A stretch of DNA of 64,000 nucleotides from Pedobacter sp. Leaf194 (GTDB taxonomy: Bacteria > Bacteroidota > Bacteroidia > Sphingobacteriales > Sphingobacteriaceae). Positions 1-7,898 of the stretch are shown piece after piece. The notes below the pieces were generated by a model. It was not told the DNA's origin, searched no databases, and saw nothing but the letters and a program-made list of their open reading frames with translations. The stretch is from the NCBI RefSeq assembly GCF_001423945.1, contig NZ_LMPU01000010.1, positions 1-64,000 on the forward strand. Reading direction: 5' to 3'. Each line of letters starts with the position of its first letter. Positions within the stretch are counted from its first letter, which is position 1. The translations under genes and the position numbers were made by a program.

Positions 1-37
1 TTAAAGTTCACACCAAAAACGGAATAACCATCTCTAC

Positions 38-67
38 CAAAGGTAATCACTTTTTCCTCACCCGCAA
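38..67 (-). promoter_or_regulatory. Downstream member (P2) of a tandem promoter pair pointing left
   Basis: Read on the minus strand there is a TTG (65-67), a 19-base spacer and TAccTTTG (38-45). This matches the primary sigma consensus of Bacteroidota, TTG then TAnnTTTG. Transcription would leave the window to the left. Together with the second -7 box about 100 bases upstream, the arrangement resembles the tandem promoters that precede rRNA operons in this phylum. The RNA gene itself is not in the window, so its identity is inferred. Confidence 0.5.
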
Positions 68-141
68 GAAATATTTTAAAATAATTTCAAGCCCTCCTAC
101 CTCATCATTTCAACCTTTTCCCTTCCTCCGAAGCGGGATGC

Positions 142-173
142 AAAAGTAGAAAAAAAATTGATGCAGACGAAAC
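142..173 (-). promoter_or_regulatory. Upstream member (P1) of a tandem promoter pair pointing left
   Basis: The minus strand carries TActTTTG at 142-149, a full match to TAnnTTTG. The -33 region at 169-173 reads TTTCG, only a partial match to TTG. The initial transcript would begin with a CCCGCTTCGG-type GC-rich stretch (about 129-141), which I associate from memory with stable-RNA leaders in Sphingobacteria. A promoter is fairly likely; rRNA as the target is inference. Confidence 0.45.
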
Positions 174-440
174 GATGAGCTGTTTTTTTATTGATAAATA
201 TGTAAGTGTGTGATTTACACTAAGAAAAAATGCAAATTATCTCAAAAGCCGAAACGTGCAGGAGACTTTATAGCATGATTTAGATTTGAAGGGTTGGCTG
301 ATGCCCTTTAATAGTTAACGTAAAAGAGGTTAATTAAACCCGACCCGAATGAAAAACCCGCAAGCTGAGGAACGAAGCGAGAATTGAAATGGAGGGCGGG
401 ATTGACAATAATAGCAGCACAGACCCTGCTTTAGTAAAAA
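174..440. other. Gene-free stretch with a probable dispersed repeat
   Basis: No convincing reading frame is present. Bases 339-405 stand out: a GC-rich segment begins CCGACCCG, contains CCCGCAAGC and ends GGGCGGGAT, so its ends are partly complementary and could form a long imperfect hairpin. Similar text recurs between genes in Pedobacter-like genomes to my recollection, which would make it a dispersed palindromic repeat. A genome-wide search for 339-405 would settle this. Confidence 0.35.
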
Positions 441-800
441 TTAATATTGCCCGGTACTCAACAGCACCAGCGTGCAGGCTTCGATGGGTTCAATTCCATT
501 TGCATCTAACAGTTTTTCTAAGTCGTAATTTTCTGTACCAGGGTTGAAGATAACGCGTTTAGGTTTAGTTGCTAAAATATAATCGTGATACTGTGCTTGT
601 AAAGCCGGCCCGATATATAGTGTTATCGTATCTATATCGTTGTGAATTTTTTCTGGTTGCTCTATTGCTACGCCAGCAACCTCGCCACGTTTAATACCTA
701 CATTAACGATTTGGTGATTAAAACGGGTTAACATGTGAGCCGCTTTGTACGCGTATCTTGAGGAATCGGGCGATGCACCGATAATGAGTGTCTTTTTCAT
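441..800 (-). CDS. CoA-binding domain protein (YccU-like)
   Basis: This is a 119-residue single-domain protein with a Rossmann-type CoA-binding fold (CoA_binding_2). The N-terminus has the nucleotide-binding turn IIGASPDSSRYA (residues 6-17), and the family motif IFNPGTEN lies near residue 85. Such proteins bind CoA or related nucleotides in the cytoplasm, and their physiological role is mostly unknown. Length is normal for the family. It follows the DinB-like gene after a 3-base gap on the same strand and is probably the last gene of an operon with that gene and the FAD oxidoreductase. Confidence 0.8.
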   Translation of the reverse strand: MKKTLIIGASPDSSRYAYKAAHMLTRFNHQIVNVGIKRGEVAGVAIEQPEKIHNDIDTITLYIGPALQAQYHDYILATKPKRVIFNPGTENYDLEKLLDANGIEPIEACTLVLLSTGQY

Positions 801-803
801 AAA

Positions 804-1271
804 CTAAAATTTTGAAAGAAGTGCTATTTGTCCGGAGTGATAGGCATGATGCTGAATTAAACCATTTAACAATTCTGCCTTGGTAACGCCGCTACCTAAT
901 GGCAAATTGCGTTCATCATTGGTTTTCTCGTCCCATTGGTTGGCATCTATGTTTTCGCAAACCCTGATTAGTTCTTCGTTTGCGACTTTAAAATTAAAAA
1001 TAATTTTCTCCCAACCTTGAGCAGTTTGGTCATGAACCGGAGGCCAATCGCCCATTGCAGGCTCCACGGCGAGATTTCCATTTAATCTTGAAGATACTTC
1101 TTCCGTCCAACTGGTTAGGTGTAATGCAATTTCGGCTATAGAATGCGCATTTGGTATGAAATGCTGAAAGGCATTTTCTGGCATTACATTGTTTAATGTT
1201 TGCATTACGTGGTTACCATGCCATGCATCGCCGTTAAAAGCTTTTTTAATTTCGCTGGGTAGATTAAACAT
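804..1271 (-). CDS. DinB-like four-helix-bundle protein
   Basis: This 155-residue protein is of the DinB/YfiT type. Histidines suited to metal binding are visible: one in the IALHLTSW helix near residue 51 and two in HHAYHSGQ near the C-terminus (about residues 141-148). Members of this superfamily bind a divalent metal and include thiol S-transferases and stress-induced proteins, but no substrate can be read from the sequence. The start ATG is 34 bases after the upstream FAD oxidoreductase gene ends, and the next gene starts 3 bases after this one, so co-transcription is likely. Confidence 0.8.
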   Translation of the reverse strand: MFNLPSEIKKAFNGDAWHGNHVMQTLNNVMPENAFQHFIPNAHSIAEIALHLTSWTEEVSSRLNGNLAVEPAMGDWPPVHDQTAQGWEKIIFNFKVANEELIRVCENIDANQWDEKTNDERNLPLGSGVTKAELLNGLIQHHAYHSGQIALLSKF

Positions 1272-1305
1272 AAATGAACAACAACCGCAGTAAAATTATG
1301 TTTTT

Positions 1306-2847
1306 CTATTTTGCTAAAAGGATTGCATTGGCACAATTGATTCCATCGATTGCGGCTGATACAATTCCACCTGCGTAGCCAGCACCCTCTGCACATGGAT
1401 ACAAGCCTTTAAGTTGTGGGTGCTGATAGGTTTCCTTATCCCTGGGGATGCGCACCGGAGATGAGGTTCTGCTCTCGACGCCAACCAAAATTGCCTCATT
1501 TGTATAATAGCCCTTAATTTTTTTTCCAAACAACGGCAATGCGGCTTTTAAGCTGCTGGAGACAAAATCTGGTAAAACGTTATCTAACATAACACTTTTT
1601 GTGCCGGGCAGGTATGAGTTTTTCGGCAAATCGATTGAAAGTTTATTGTTTACAAAATCTACCATCCTTTGAGCAGGGGCCACTAAATTTCCGCCGCCGG
1701 CTTCGAAGGCCAGCTTTTCAATCGCGGATTGAAAGTTCAACATTCTTAAGGGGTCATAACCCTGAACATCATCTAACGTAACCTGAACAACGGTGCCCGA
1801 GTTGGCGAACGGATTATTTCTTTTTGATGGCGACCAACCATTTACTACGATTTCATTTTCGCCGGTTGCACAGGGAGCGATAATGCCGCCGGGGCACATA
1901 CAAAAAGAAAACACGCCACGACTACCAACCTGTTCTACCAGGCTGTAGTAGGCTGGAGGTAAAAACGCTGAGCGAATATCGCAATGGTACTGAGCGGAAT
2001 CTATTATTTCCTGAGGATGTTCTATCCTTACACCCAAAGCAAAAGGTTTGGCTTCAATTAAAAGATTTTTTTTGTGTAGTAATTCGTAAACGTCTCTTGC
2101 AGAATGGCCGGTAGCAAGAATGATATTATTGGCGTGTAGTTTATCTTCGAAGTTAATTTCTATGCCTTTTACTTGACCAAACTCAATTAAAATATCTGTC
2201 ATCTGGGAATCGAACATCACCTCACCGCCGGCATTTAAGATTGTATCTTTAATTGAAGTAATGATGTGTGGCAGCTTATTAGTGCCAATGTGCGGGCGGG
2301 CATCAACAGCAATATCAGGCTCTGCTCCGTGATTTACGAAAACCTGCAGAACTTTGTTAATATCGCCGCGTTTATTGGAGCGGGTGTACAATTTTCCGTC
2401 TGAATAGGTGCCTGCCCCGCCCTCTCCATAGCAGTAGTTAGATTCTGTATTAACCAGGCCTTGTTTATTTATGGCCGCTAAATCGCGTCGACGTTGTTTT
2501 ACGTCTTTTCCGCGTTCGATAATAATAGGCTTCAGACCGTTTTCGATACATTGCAAAGCAGCGAACAAACCTGCCGGCCCTGCTCCAATTATTAGGACAG
2601 GTTGCGCATTACTGACATTTTGATAGTTTACAGTATGAACCTGAGGTATTGGTTCTTCGTCGATAAAGACTTTAATCTGCAATCGGAAAATAACTTTTCT
2701 GGAGCGGGCATCAATAGAGCGTTTTGCAATTTCATAACCTTTAATTCGCTTTAAAGGAATGTTTAATGCATCAGCTAATTTTTGATTGATGACTTCAGCC
2801 TGCTCAACCTGATGAGGAAGCAGCGTAATTTCGATATCTTTTTGCAT
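1306..2847 (-). CDS. FAD-dependent oxidoreductase, YtfP/COG2509-type
   Basis: This is a 513-residue flavoprotein. About 80 N-terminal residues precede a dinucleotide-binding motif, IIGAGPAGLFAA (about residues 86-97), followed by an acidic strand end (IIIERG). Further FAD-family segments are visible: GEGGAGTYSDGKLYTR near residue 142, ILATGHSARD near 240, and a C-terminal GAGYAGGIVSAAIDG. Proteins of this architecture are annotated as uncharacterised FAD-dependent dehydrogenases. The substrate is unknown. It appears to lead a three-gene operon with the DinB-like and CoA-binding genes. A -7 box (2880-2887) lies 32 bases upstream of the ATG. Confidence 0.85.
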   Translation of the reverse strand: MQKDIEITLLPHQVEQAEVINQKLADALNIPLKRIKGYEIAKRSIDARSRKVIFRLQIKVFIDEEPIPQVHTVNYQNVSNAQPVLIIGAGPAGLFAALQCIENGLKPIIIERGKDVKQRRRDLAAINKQGLVNTESNYCYGEGGAGTYSDGKLYTRSNKRGDINKVLQVFVNHGAEPDIAVDARPHIGTNKLPHIITSIKDTILNAGGEVMFDSQMTDILIEFGQVKGIEINFEDKLHANNIILATGHSARDVYELLHKKNLLIEAKPFALGVRIEHPQEIIDSAQYHCDIRSAFLPPAYYSLVEQVGSRGVFSFCMCPGGIIAPCATGENEIVVNGWSPSKRNNPFANSGTVVQVTLDDVQGYDPLRMLNFQSAIEKLAFEAGGGNLVAPAQRMVDFVNNKLSIDLPKNSYLPGTKSVMLDNVLPDFVSSSLKAALPLFGKKIKGYYTNEAILVGVESRTSSPVRIPRDKETYQHPQLKGLYPCAEGAGYAGGIVSAAIDGINCANAILLAK

Positions 2848-2879
2848 ACAACTTGTCAGGTTTTTATCCTGAATTGTAA

Positions 2880-2887
2880 CAAAGGTA
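2880..2887 (-). promoter_or_regulatory. -7 element for the FAD oxidoreductase operon
   Basis: The minus strand reads TACCTTTG, a complete match to TAnnTTTG, 32 bases upstream of the start codon at 2847. No TTG was found at the expected -33 position, so only half of the promoter signature is present. Confidence 0.4.
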
Positions 2888-2955
2888 CAGATTTTGTAAT
2901 CTTATTAGTAAATTGACCATAATTCAATTTGACAAATTAGACAAAAACCATAAAA

Positions 2956-3537
2956 ATGAAAAGATTAGTATTTGGAATTTTAGCTGCTGTAATTGCAGTT
3001 AGCACTTTAAGCTCATGCGGTTACAATAGCATGGTTAAACTTGATGAAAATGTAAAATCGAAATGGGGAACTGTTCAAACCCAGTACCAGAGACGGGCAG
3101 ATCTAATTCCGAATTTAGTTAGTACGGTAAAAGGTGCAGCAAAATTTGAACAAGGAACATTAACTGCCGTTGTTGAAGCACGTGCCAAAGCAACACAAAT
3201 GACGGTAAAGGCTGATGAGTTAACGCCAGAGAACATTCAAAAATATCAGGCTGCGCAAGGTCAGCTGAGCCAGGCGTTGGGAAAATTACTATCTATTACT
3301 GAAGCATATCCTGAATTGAGAGCGACACAACAGTTTAGTGATTTATCTGCCCAGTTGGAAAGTACCGAAAACAGAATTACGGTTGCCCGTAAAGACTTCA
3401 ATGATGCTGTGCAGGAGTATAATGGTAAAATCCGTTCGTTTCCAACAAACTTAACTGCAGGAATGTTCGGCTTTAAGCCTAAAGGCTATTTTGAAGCCGA
3501 TGCTGCTGCCAAAAATGCACCTAAAGTAGAATTTTAG
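2956..3537 (+). CDS. lemA: LemA family lipoprotein
   Basis: This 193-residue LemA protein has an N-terminal lipoprotein signal, with a hydrophobic stretch ending in the lipobox LSSC (Cys at about residue 21). The LemA core follows: the VKSKWGTVQTQYQRRADLIPN segment (about residues 34-54) and long amphipathic helices to about residue 160. LemA proteins are membrane-attached helical proteins of unclear function. Its neighbours are two TPM-domain genes, and lemA next to TPM genes is a recurrent bacterial arrangement that implies a shared envelope role. A hairpin lies between lemA and the next gene, so downstream transcription may be attenuated. Confidence 0.9.
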   Translation: MKRLVFGILAAVIAVSTLSSCGYNSMVKLDENVKSKWGTVQTQYQRRADLIPNLVSTVKGAAKFEQGTLTAVVEARAKATQMTVKADELTPENIQKYQAAQGQLSQALGKLLSITEAYPELRATQQFSDLSAQLESTENRITVARKDFNDAVQEYNGKIRSFPTNLTAGMFGFKPKGYFEADAAAKNAPKVEF

Positions 3538-3559
3538 TTCGCCAAATAATAACATTTGA

Positions 3560-3600
3560 GGGTAATGGGTGTTTGTTCAGAAACATTTATTACCCTTTTT
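3560..3600 (+). terminator. Intrinsic terminator after lemA
   Basis: GGGTAAT (3560-3566) pairs with ATTACCC (3589-3595), with further pairing of TGTTT to AAACA inside, followed directly by five T. It lies within the lemA-TPM interval, so it may be a partial terminator inside a gene group rather than the end of an operon. Confidence 0.55.
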
Positions 3601-3620
3601 CATTAATTTAAAATAGAAAG

Positions 3621-4064
3621 ATGTCATTATTCTCAGATATTGAACAAGATAAAATTGCCAAAGCTATCGCCGATGCAGAGCAGGCAACCTCTGGCGAAAT
3701 TAGAATTGCCATTGATAAACATTGTGACGGTAATGCGTTTGAAAGAGCAACTGAATATTTCGCGAAACTTGACATGGATAAAACTGCACAACGGAACGGC
3801 GTATTAATTTATCTTGCCCACGCAGATCATAAGTTTGCAATCATTGGCGATTCAGGAATAAACAGAGTTGTACCAGATAATTTTTGGGAAACCACACAAA
3901 TTGCCATGACAGCGCATTTTGCTAAGGGGAACCTTGCAGATGGAATTATTGCCGGAGTTGCCCTGGCTGGCGAAAAGCTAGCGCTATATTTCCCTTATCA
4001 AACGGGAGATATAAATGAGTTACCAAATGATATTATTTACATGGATGATAAAGAAACCAACTAA
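3621..4064 (+). CDS. TPM-domain protein without signal peptide
   Basis: This 147-residue protein consists almost entirely of a TPM domain (formerly DUF477, TPM_phosphatase). The family pattern is visible as SGEIRIAIDKHC near residues 24-35, QRNGVLIYLAHADHKFAIIGD (about 57-77) and GIIAGVALAGEKLA (about 113-126). There is no signal peptide or membrane segment, so it is predicted to be cytoplasmic, unlike its neighbour. It ends 4 bases before the start of the exported TPM gene, so the two are surely co-expressed. Function is unknown; roles in photosystem repair are known only for plant relatives. Confidence 0.8.
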   Translation: MSLFSDIEQDKIAKAIADAEQATSGEIRIAIDKHCDGNAFERATEYFAKLDMDKTAQRNGVLIYLAHADHKFAIIGDSGINRVVPDNFWETTQIAMTAHFAKGNLADGIIAGVALAGEKLALYFPYQTGDINELPNDIIYMDDKETN

Positions 4065-4068
4065 GACG

Positions 4069-4845
4069 ATGAAAAAATTACTTCTTTTATCGTTCTTCAG
4101 TTTAATTTTTGCTTTTGCCTTTGCCCAGGATTTCCCGGCAAAGCCGACAACATTGGTTAACGATTATTCGAATGTTTTGTCTGCGAGCCAAAAGCAGGCA
4201 TTGGAACAGAAATTAGTCGCCTTTGATGATTCTTCATCAACACAGATAGCAATTGCCATAGTAAAATCTGTCGGCGATTACGATATTAACGAATATGCGG
4301 TTGAGCTGGGCAGAAAGTGGGGCGTTGGCCAAAGCGGAAAAAATAATGGAATTATGATTGTTGTTGCCGTTGGCGACAGGAAAATATCAATTCAAACAGG
4401 CTATGGCGTTGAAGGTGCTTTGCCAGATATATATGCGAAAAGAATTATAGACAATGATATCAAGCCAAACTTTAAAGCCGGCGACTATTATGCCGGTTTG
4501 GATGCGGGTACGACATCAATTATAAAGTATACCAAAGGCGAATATAAAAATGATAATCCCAGGGCTTCGGCCAAGAAGGGAGGCTCTGCGAGTGTGGTTG
4601 TGATCATTATCATCATAATTATAGTAATCATAATTATGAGAAAAGGTGGCGGTGGAGGCAATGGCGAAGTTATCGGCAGTCGCGGTGCTTCGAATGCGCT
4701 GTTTTGGGCCATGTTGTTTGGCGGAAGCGGACGTGGAGGCAGCGGAGGCGGAGGCTGGGGCGGCGGTGGATCTTCCGGTGGTGGCGGATTTGGTGGGTTC
4801 GGAGGCGGAAGTTTTGGCGGTGGTGGCTCTAGCGGCAGTTGGTAA
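4069..4845 (+). CDS. Exported TPM-domain protein with Gly-rich tail
   Basis: I place the start at the ATG at 4069, because it begins a clean signal peptide (MKKLLLLSFFSLIFAFAFAQ) 4 bases after the previous stop. An earlier in-frame ATG at 4015 would overlap that gene and bury the signal. The 258-residue product has a TPM domain (about residues 25-165, with NDYSNVLS and GKNNGIMIVVAVGDRKISIQ), one transmembrane helix made largely of V and I near residue 190, and a tail rich in Gly and Ser with blocks such as GGGGWGGGGSSGGGG. This matches the TPM / YgcG architecture. It is probably anchored in the inner membrane and works with LemA. Confidence 0.85.
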   Translation: MKKLLLLSFFSLIFAFAFAQDFPAKPTTLVNDYSNVLSASQKQALEQKLVAFDDSSSTQIAIAIVKSVGDYDINEYAVELGRKWGVGQSGKNNGIMIVVAVGDRKISIQTGYGVEGALPDIYAKRIIDNDIKPNFKAGDYYAGLDAGTTSIIKYTKGEYKNDNPRASAKKGGSASVVVIIIIIIIVIIIMRKGGGGGNGEVIGSRGASNALFWAMLFGGSGRGGSGGGGWGGGGSSGGGGFGGFGGGSFGGGGSSGSW

Positions 4846-4978
4846 ACCACGAAAATAAGGATTGATTATTCAGCCTTTTTTACAGGTTCCTTAATTATCA
4901 CCTTGTTTTGAAGTTCGTTGATGCTGAGTTTACTTTTTATCGCCCGGCTTAAAAGCTGGTCAACTTTATAGAATAAAA

Positions 4979-5365
4979 ATGTATAGAAGAGATTTAATAA
5001 CGGCCGAGATTCAAAAGCTTGCCCAGGTTTTGGCCAAAATAATGGGGTTAAAACTGGAGGGGAATTTGGACGAGGCCCAACAAGTTTTCGAGGAAACCAT
5101 GGAGGCAGGTTTTAATCTGCCGATTGACATCCTGGAAAGCGCCGACCAAACCATGTTTGAAGCTTGGCTGAACGGTATTGATTTTCCTGCTGAAAAGCTC
5201 GATTCTTTGAGTGAATTTCTATATTACGAGTTAGGCGTAAGCGATGAGCGAAACAAATTAATTGCGCCAAAACTGAACCTGATCTACCAAACGCTTGCCG
5301 ATAAACATAAGGTTGTCCATTTGGTAAACATGCACCGTCAGAATCTAATTAAACAGTATTTATAA
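4979..5365 (+). CDS. Conserved helical protein of unknown function
   Basis: This 128-residue protein is predicted to be entirely helical and has no signal peptide. The N-terminal segment MYRRDLITAEIQKLAQVLAK and the LDEAQQVFEETMEAGF helix resemble small TPR-like proteins. The start also recalls DUF6483-type proteins of Firmicutes, but that is only an impression. It lies 32 bases upstream of the Nudix gene on the same strand and may be co-transcribed with it. No catalytic motif is visible. Confidence 0.7.
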   Translation: MYRRDLITAEIQKLAQVLAKIMGLKLEGNLDEAQQVFEETMEAGFNLPIDILESADQTMFEAWLNGIDFPAEKLDSLSEFLYYELGVSDERNKLIAPKLNLIYQTLADKHKVVHLVNMHRQNLIKQYL

Positions 5366-5397
5366 CGAACGCTTATTTAAGTATTAACCTATTTGAA

Positions 5398-5946
5398 ATG
5401 ATTATAGAGAAGTGGCAAAAACTCGCCTCAAAATATTTGGTAAGCGAGAAATGGGCAACATTACGTGTCGACGAAGTTAAGCTTCCTGACGGTGTGGTTA
5501 AAAACGACTACTATGTTTTGGAATATCCAAACTGGGTTAATGCCATCGCCTTAACAGCGGAAGGAAAAATTTTGATGGTTCGCCAATACCGGCATGCAGC
5601 CGATATTGTTTCACTTGAAGTTCCGGGTGGCGTAATGGATGGCGATGAAGCACCAGAATACGCAATTAAACGTGAACTATTGGAAGAAACCGGTTATAGT
5701 TTTAAAACATGCAAACTTGTTGCCGAGCTATATCCAAACCCTGCAACCGCGAACAATATAACATTTACTTACCTTTTAACTGGTGGCGAAAAAACACACG
5801 AACAGAATCTGGATGAGCACGAAATTCTTAATGTTGAAGAATATACTGTTGATGAGGTTAAGCAGCTTATAAAAGAGAACAAAATTGCACAGGCACTGCA
5901 CGTGGCAGCTTTATGCTATGGATTGGCAGAACTGGAAAACTTATAA
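5398..5946 (+). CDS. Nudix hydrolase, ADP-ribose pyrophosphatase-like
   Basis: A perfect Nudix box is present at about residues 78-100: G-x5-E-x7-REL-x-EE-x-GY (core KRELLEETGY). The upstream segment ILMVRQYRHAADIVSLEVPGG is typical of ADP-sugar pyrophosphatases, in which this strand precedes the box. The 182-residue length fits that subfamily. The likely reaction is cleavage of ADP-ribose or a related nucleoside diphosphate sugar with Mg2+ in the cytoplasm; the exact substrate is not determined. A strong hairpin ends the transcript before the convergent dnaA gene. Confidence 0.85.
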   Translation: MIIEKWQKLASKYLVSEKWATLRVDEVKLPDGVVKNDYYVLEYPNWVNAIALTAEGKILMVRQYRHAADIVSLEVPGGVMDGDEAPEYAIKRELLEETGYSFKTCKLVAELYPNPATANNITFTYLLTGGEKTHEQNLDEHEILNVEEYTVDEVKQLIKENKIAQALHVAALCYGLAELENL

Positions 5947-5963
5947 AGTAAAACCCCTTTTGC

Positions 5964-6001
5964 AAAGAAAGCCTCAGATAAAATTATCTGAGGCTTTCTT
6001 T
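5964..6001. terminator. Strong terminator between the Nudix gene and dnaA
   Basis: This is a perfect inverted repeat with 18-base arms (5964-5981 and 5984-6001) containing AAGCCTCAGATAA and its complement, continuing into a T-run on the plus strand. On the minus strand the hairpin ends in CTTTCTTT, so it could also terminate dnaA transcription from the other side. Confidence 0.85.
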
Positions 6002-6040
6002 TTTATGGCCTTTGCCCGACAATTAGTTTTACCTAATGTC

Positions 6041-7471
6041 TTAGCTCATTTTTAATTTTTTCTGAATATCGTGTACGTAAGCTTTAAACTTTTTGTCGGT
6101 ATCAATTAAATCCTCAACGGTTTGGCAAGCGTATATAACAGTACTATGGTCGCGGCCGCCAAAGAAGGCACCAATTGTTTTCAACGATGATTTTGTATGA
6201 CTTTTAGATAAATACATCGAGATCTGACGGGCCTGAACAATCTCACGCTTCCGGGTCTGAGATTTAACCATATCAACCGGAACTTCAAAATATTCACAAA
6301 CAAGTTTCTGAATGTATTCCATAGAAATTTCTTTCGAAGTATTCTTTATGAAATTTTTGAGCATTTGCTTAGCCAGGTTCAAATCGATTTCTTTTTTGTT
6401 CAAAGTTGCCTGAGCCAATAAAGAAACCATAGCACCTTCCAATTCCCGAACGTTATTATCGATGTTGTGGGCAACATATTCTACAACTTCCCCAGGTAAT
6501 TCGATACCATCGGCATACATCTTCTTCCTTAAAATCGCGATGCGGGTTTCCAAGTCAGGAACCTGCAAGTCGGCAGATAAGCCCCATTTGAAACGGCTCA
6601 ATAACCGCTCTTCCAGGCCAGCTAAATCTTTCGGTGCTTTGTCTGAAGTTAAGATTACCTGTTTACCAGATTGATGAAGATGATTAAAAATATGGAAGAA
6701 AATATCCTGAGTTTTTTCTTTCCCGGCGAAGTTATGTACATCATCCATAATGATCACATCCATTGCCTGGTAGAAATTCACGAAATCGTTGATTGTGTTA
6801 TTCTTTAATGAATCTACAAACTGCTGACAGAATTTCTCACAGCTTACATAAATAACCAGTTTATCTGGCATGCTGCGTTTGATTTCATTTCCAATTGCCT
6901 GCGCAAGGTGCGTTTTGCCTAAACCAACGCCACCGTAAATCATCAATGGGTTAAATGATGTACCACCTGGTTTTGCCGCAACTGCATAGCCTGCAGAGCG
7001 AGCCAAGCGATTGCAATCTCCCTCAATATAATTATCAAAAGTATAATTTGAATTTAATTGAGGATCGACATTCAATTTTTTTAATCCGGGAATAATGAAC
7101 GGATTTTTAATGTCTTTATTTATCGAAACCGGGATAGGCATCGACTGCACTTTTGCTTCTGCCCCATTCCCGTTTGAAGGCATGTTTGTTGTGTACGGAC
7201 TACCGCTGTTAGATGATTTATCTACAACGATGTTATATTCCAACCGGCCATCCTCTCCAAGTTGTTTTTTCACCGTTTTACGGAGTAAGCCTACATAATG
7301 TTCTTCAAGCCATTCGTAGAAGAATAAACTTGGTACCTGAATGGTTAAAACCTTACCTTCCAATTTAAGGGCTGTGATAGGCTCGAACCAGGTTTTGAAA
7401 CTTTGGTTCGGGATGTTATCCTTAATAATTTGAAGACAGTTCTTCCACACTTCTGTACAAGTTTTTTCCAT
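6041..7471 (-). CDS. dnaA: Chromosomal replication initiator DnaA
   Basis: This 476-residue DnaA contains all four domains. Domain I is at about 1-80 (CTEVWKNCLQIIKDNIP). A short linker runs to about 135. The AAA+ ATPase has Walker A GGVGLGKTH (180-188) and Walker B IIMDDVH (about 240-246). The C-terminal DNA-binding domain carries the signature GGRDHSTV (438-445). It binds DnaA boxes at oriC and, in the ATP form, melts the origin. The gene points away from an AT-rich gap holding DnaA-box-like sites (7472-7898), the arrangement expected if oriC lies beside dnaA and the gene is autoregulated. Confidence 0.97.
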   Translation of the reverse strand: MEKTCTEVWKNCLQIIKDNIPNQSFKTWFEPITALKLEGKVLTIQVPSLFFYEWLEEHYVGLLRKTVKKQLGEDGRLEYNIVVDKSSNSGSPYTTNMPSNGNGAEAKVQSMPIPVSINKDIKNPFIIPGLKKLNVDPQLNSNYTFDNYIEGDCNRLARSAGYAVAAKPGGTSFNPLMIYGGVGLGKTHLAQAIGNEIKRSMPDKLVIYVSCEKFCQQFVDSLKNNTINDFVNFYQAMDVIIMDDVHNFAGKEKTQDIFFHIFNHLHQSGKQVILTSDKAPKDLAGLEERLLSRFKWGLSADLQVPDLETRIAILRKKMYADGIELPGEVVEYVAHNIDNNVRELEGAMVSLLAQATLNKKEIDLNLAKQMLKNFIKNTSKEISMEYIQKLVCEYFEVPVDMVKSQTRKREIVQARQISMYLSKSHTKSSLKTIGAFFGGRDHSTVIYACQTVEDLIDTDKKFKAYVHDIQKKLKMS

Positions 7472-7898
7472 TGCGATTTCTATAATTTATTGGTTTTCAG
7501 TGCCGATTCGAATTTACGGGATGGTCCGTTTCGGGACTACGAATATTGATAAAATTATCAACATTTGAAACAAAAATTTCAATTATTTTGTAACGTATTC
7601 ATAAGCAGTAGGGTACCTCACTTAACCTGAATTTTTAGTGTGGATAACTATTTATTAACATTGGTTTTCCACACAAAAATCGTTTTACCGAGCATTTCAG
7701 CCTTTATTTCGAATCTGCAACTAAAAAGCAAATTCTAGGCCACTAATGTATCAGAGGCAGTTTTTTAAACGATTGTGAACCATTTTTTAGTTAAATCACT
7801 TGTTATTAAAGCCATTACAAAATCATAACTTAAAATTGTGCGCTAATCGATTGTTTTCCGCTCGTTCCCCCGATGTCGGAACACCCCAGCAACAGCTC
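7472..7898. other. Candidate oriC / dnaA regulatory region
   Basis: This is a 427-base AT-rich gap upstream of dnaA. A perfect DnaA box (TTATCCACA on the minus strand) is at 7639-7647. TTTTCCACA, a match to TTWTNCACA, is at 7665-7673, facing the first box and 17 bases away. TTATCAACA (one mismatch) is at 7555-7563, within an inverted repeat TTGATAA-AA-TTATCAA. No gene fits here. A replication origin is likely but would need skew analysis, because some Bacteroidota keep oriC away from dnaA. Confidence 0.55.

Noticed and set aside
4488..4850. Pro-rich minus-strand frame of 120 codons
   Set aside because: It is the reverse complement of the Gly-rich tail of the exported TPM protein; Gly codons read backwards as Pro.
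4866..4977. Minus-strand stop-free stretch reading KVDQLLSRAIKSKLSINE and ending KKAE
   Set aside because: It looks protein-like but has no start codon and runs into the start of the gene at 4979. It could be a remnant, but about 110 bases without a stop is weak evidence.
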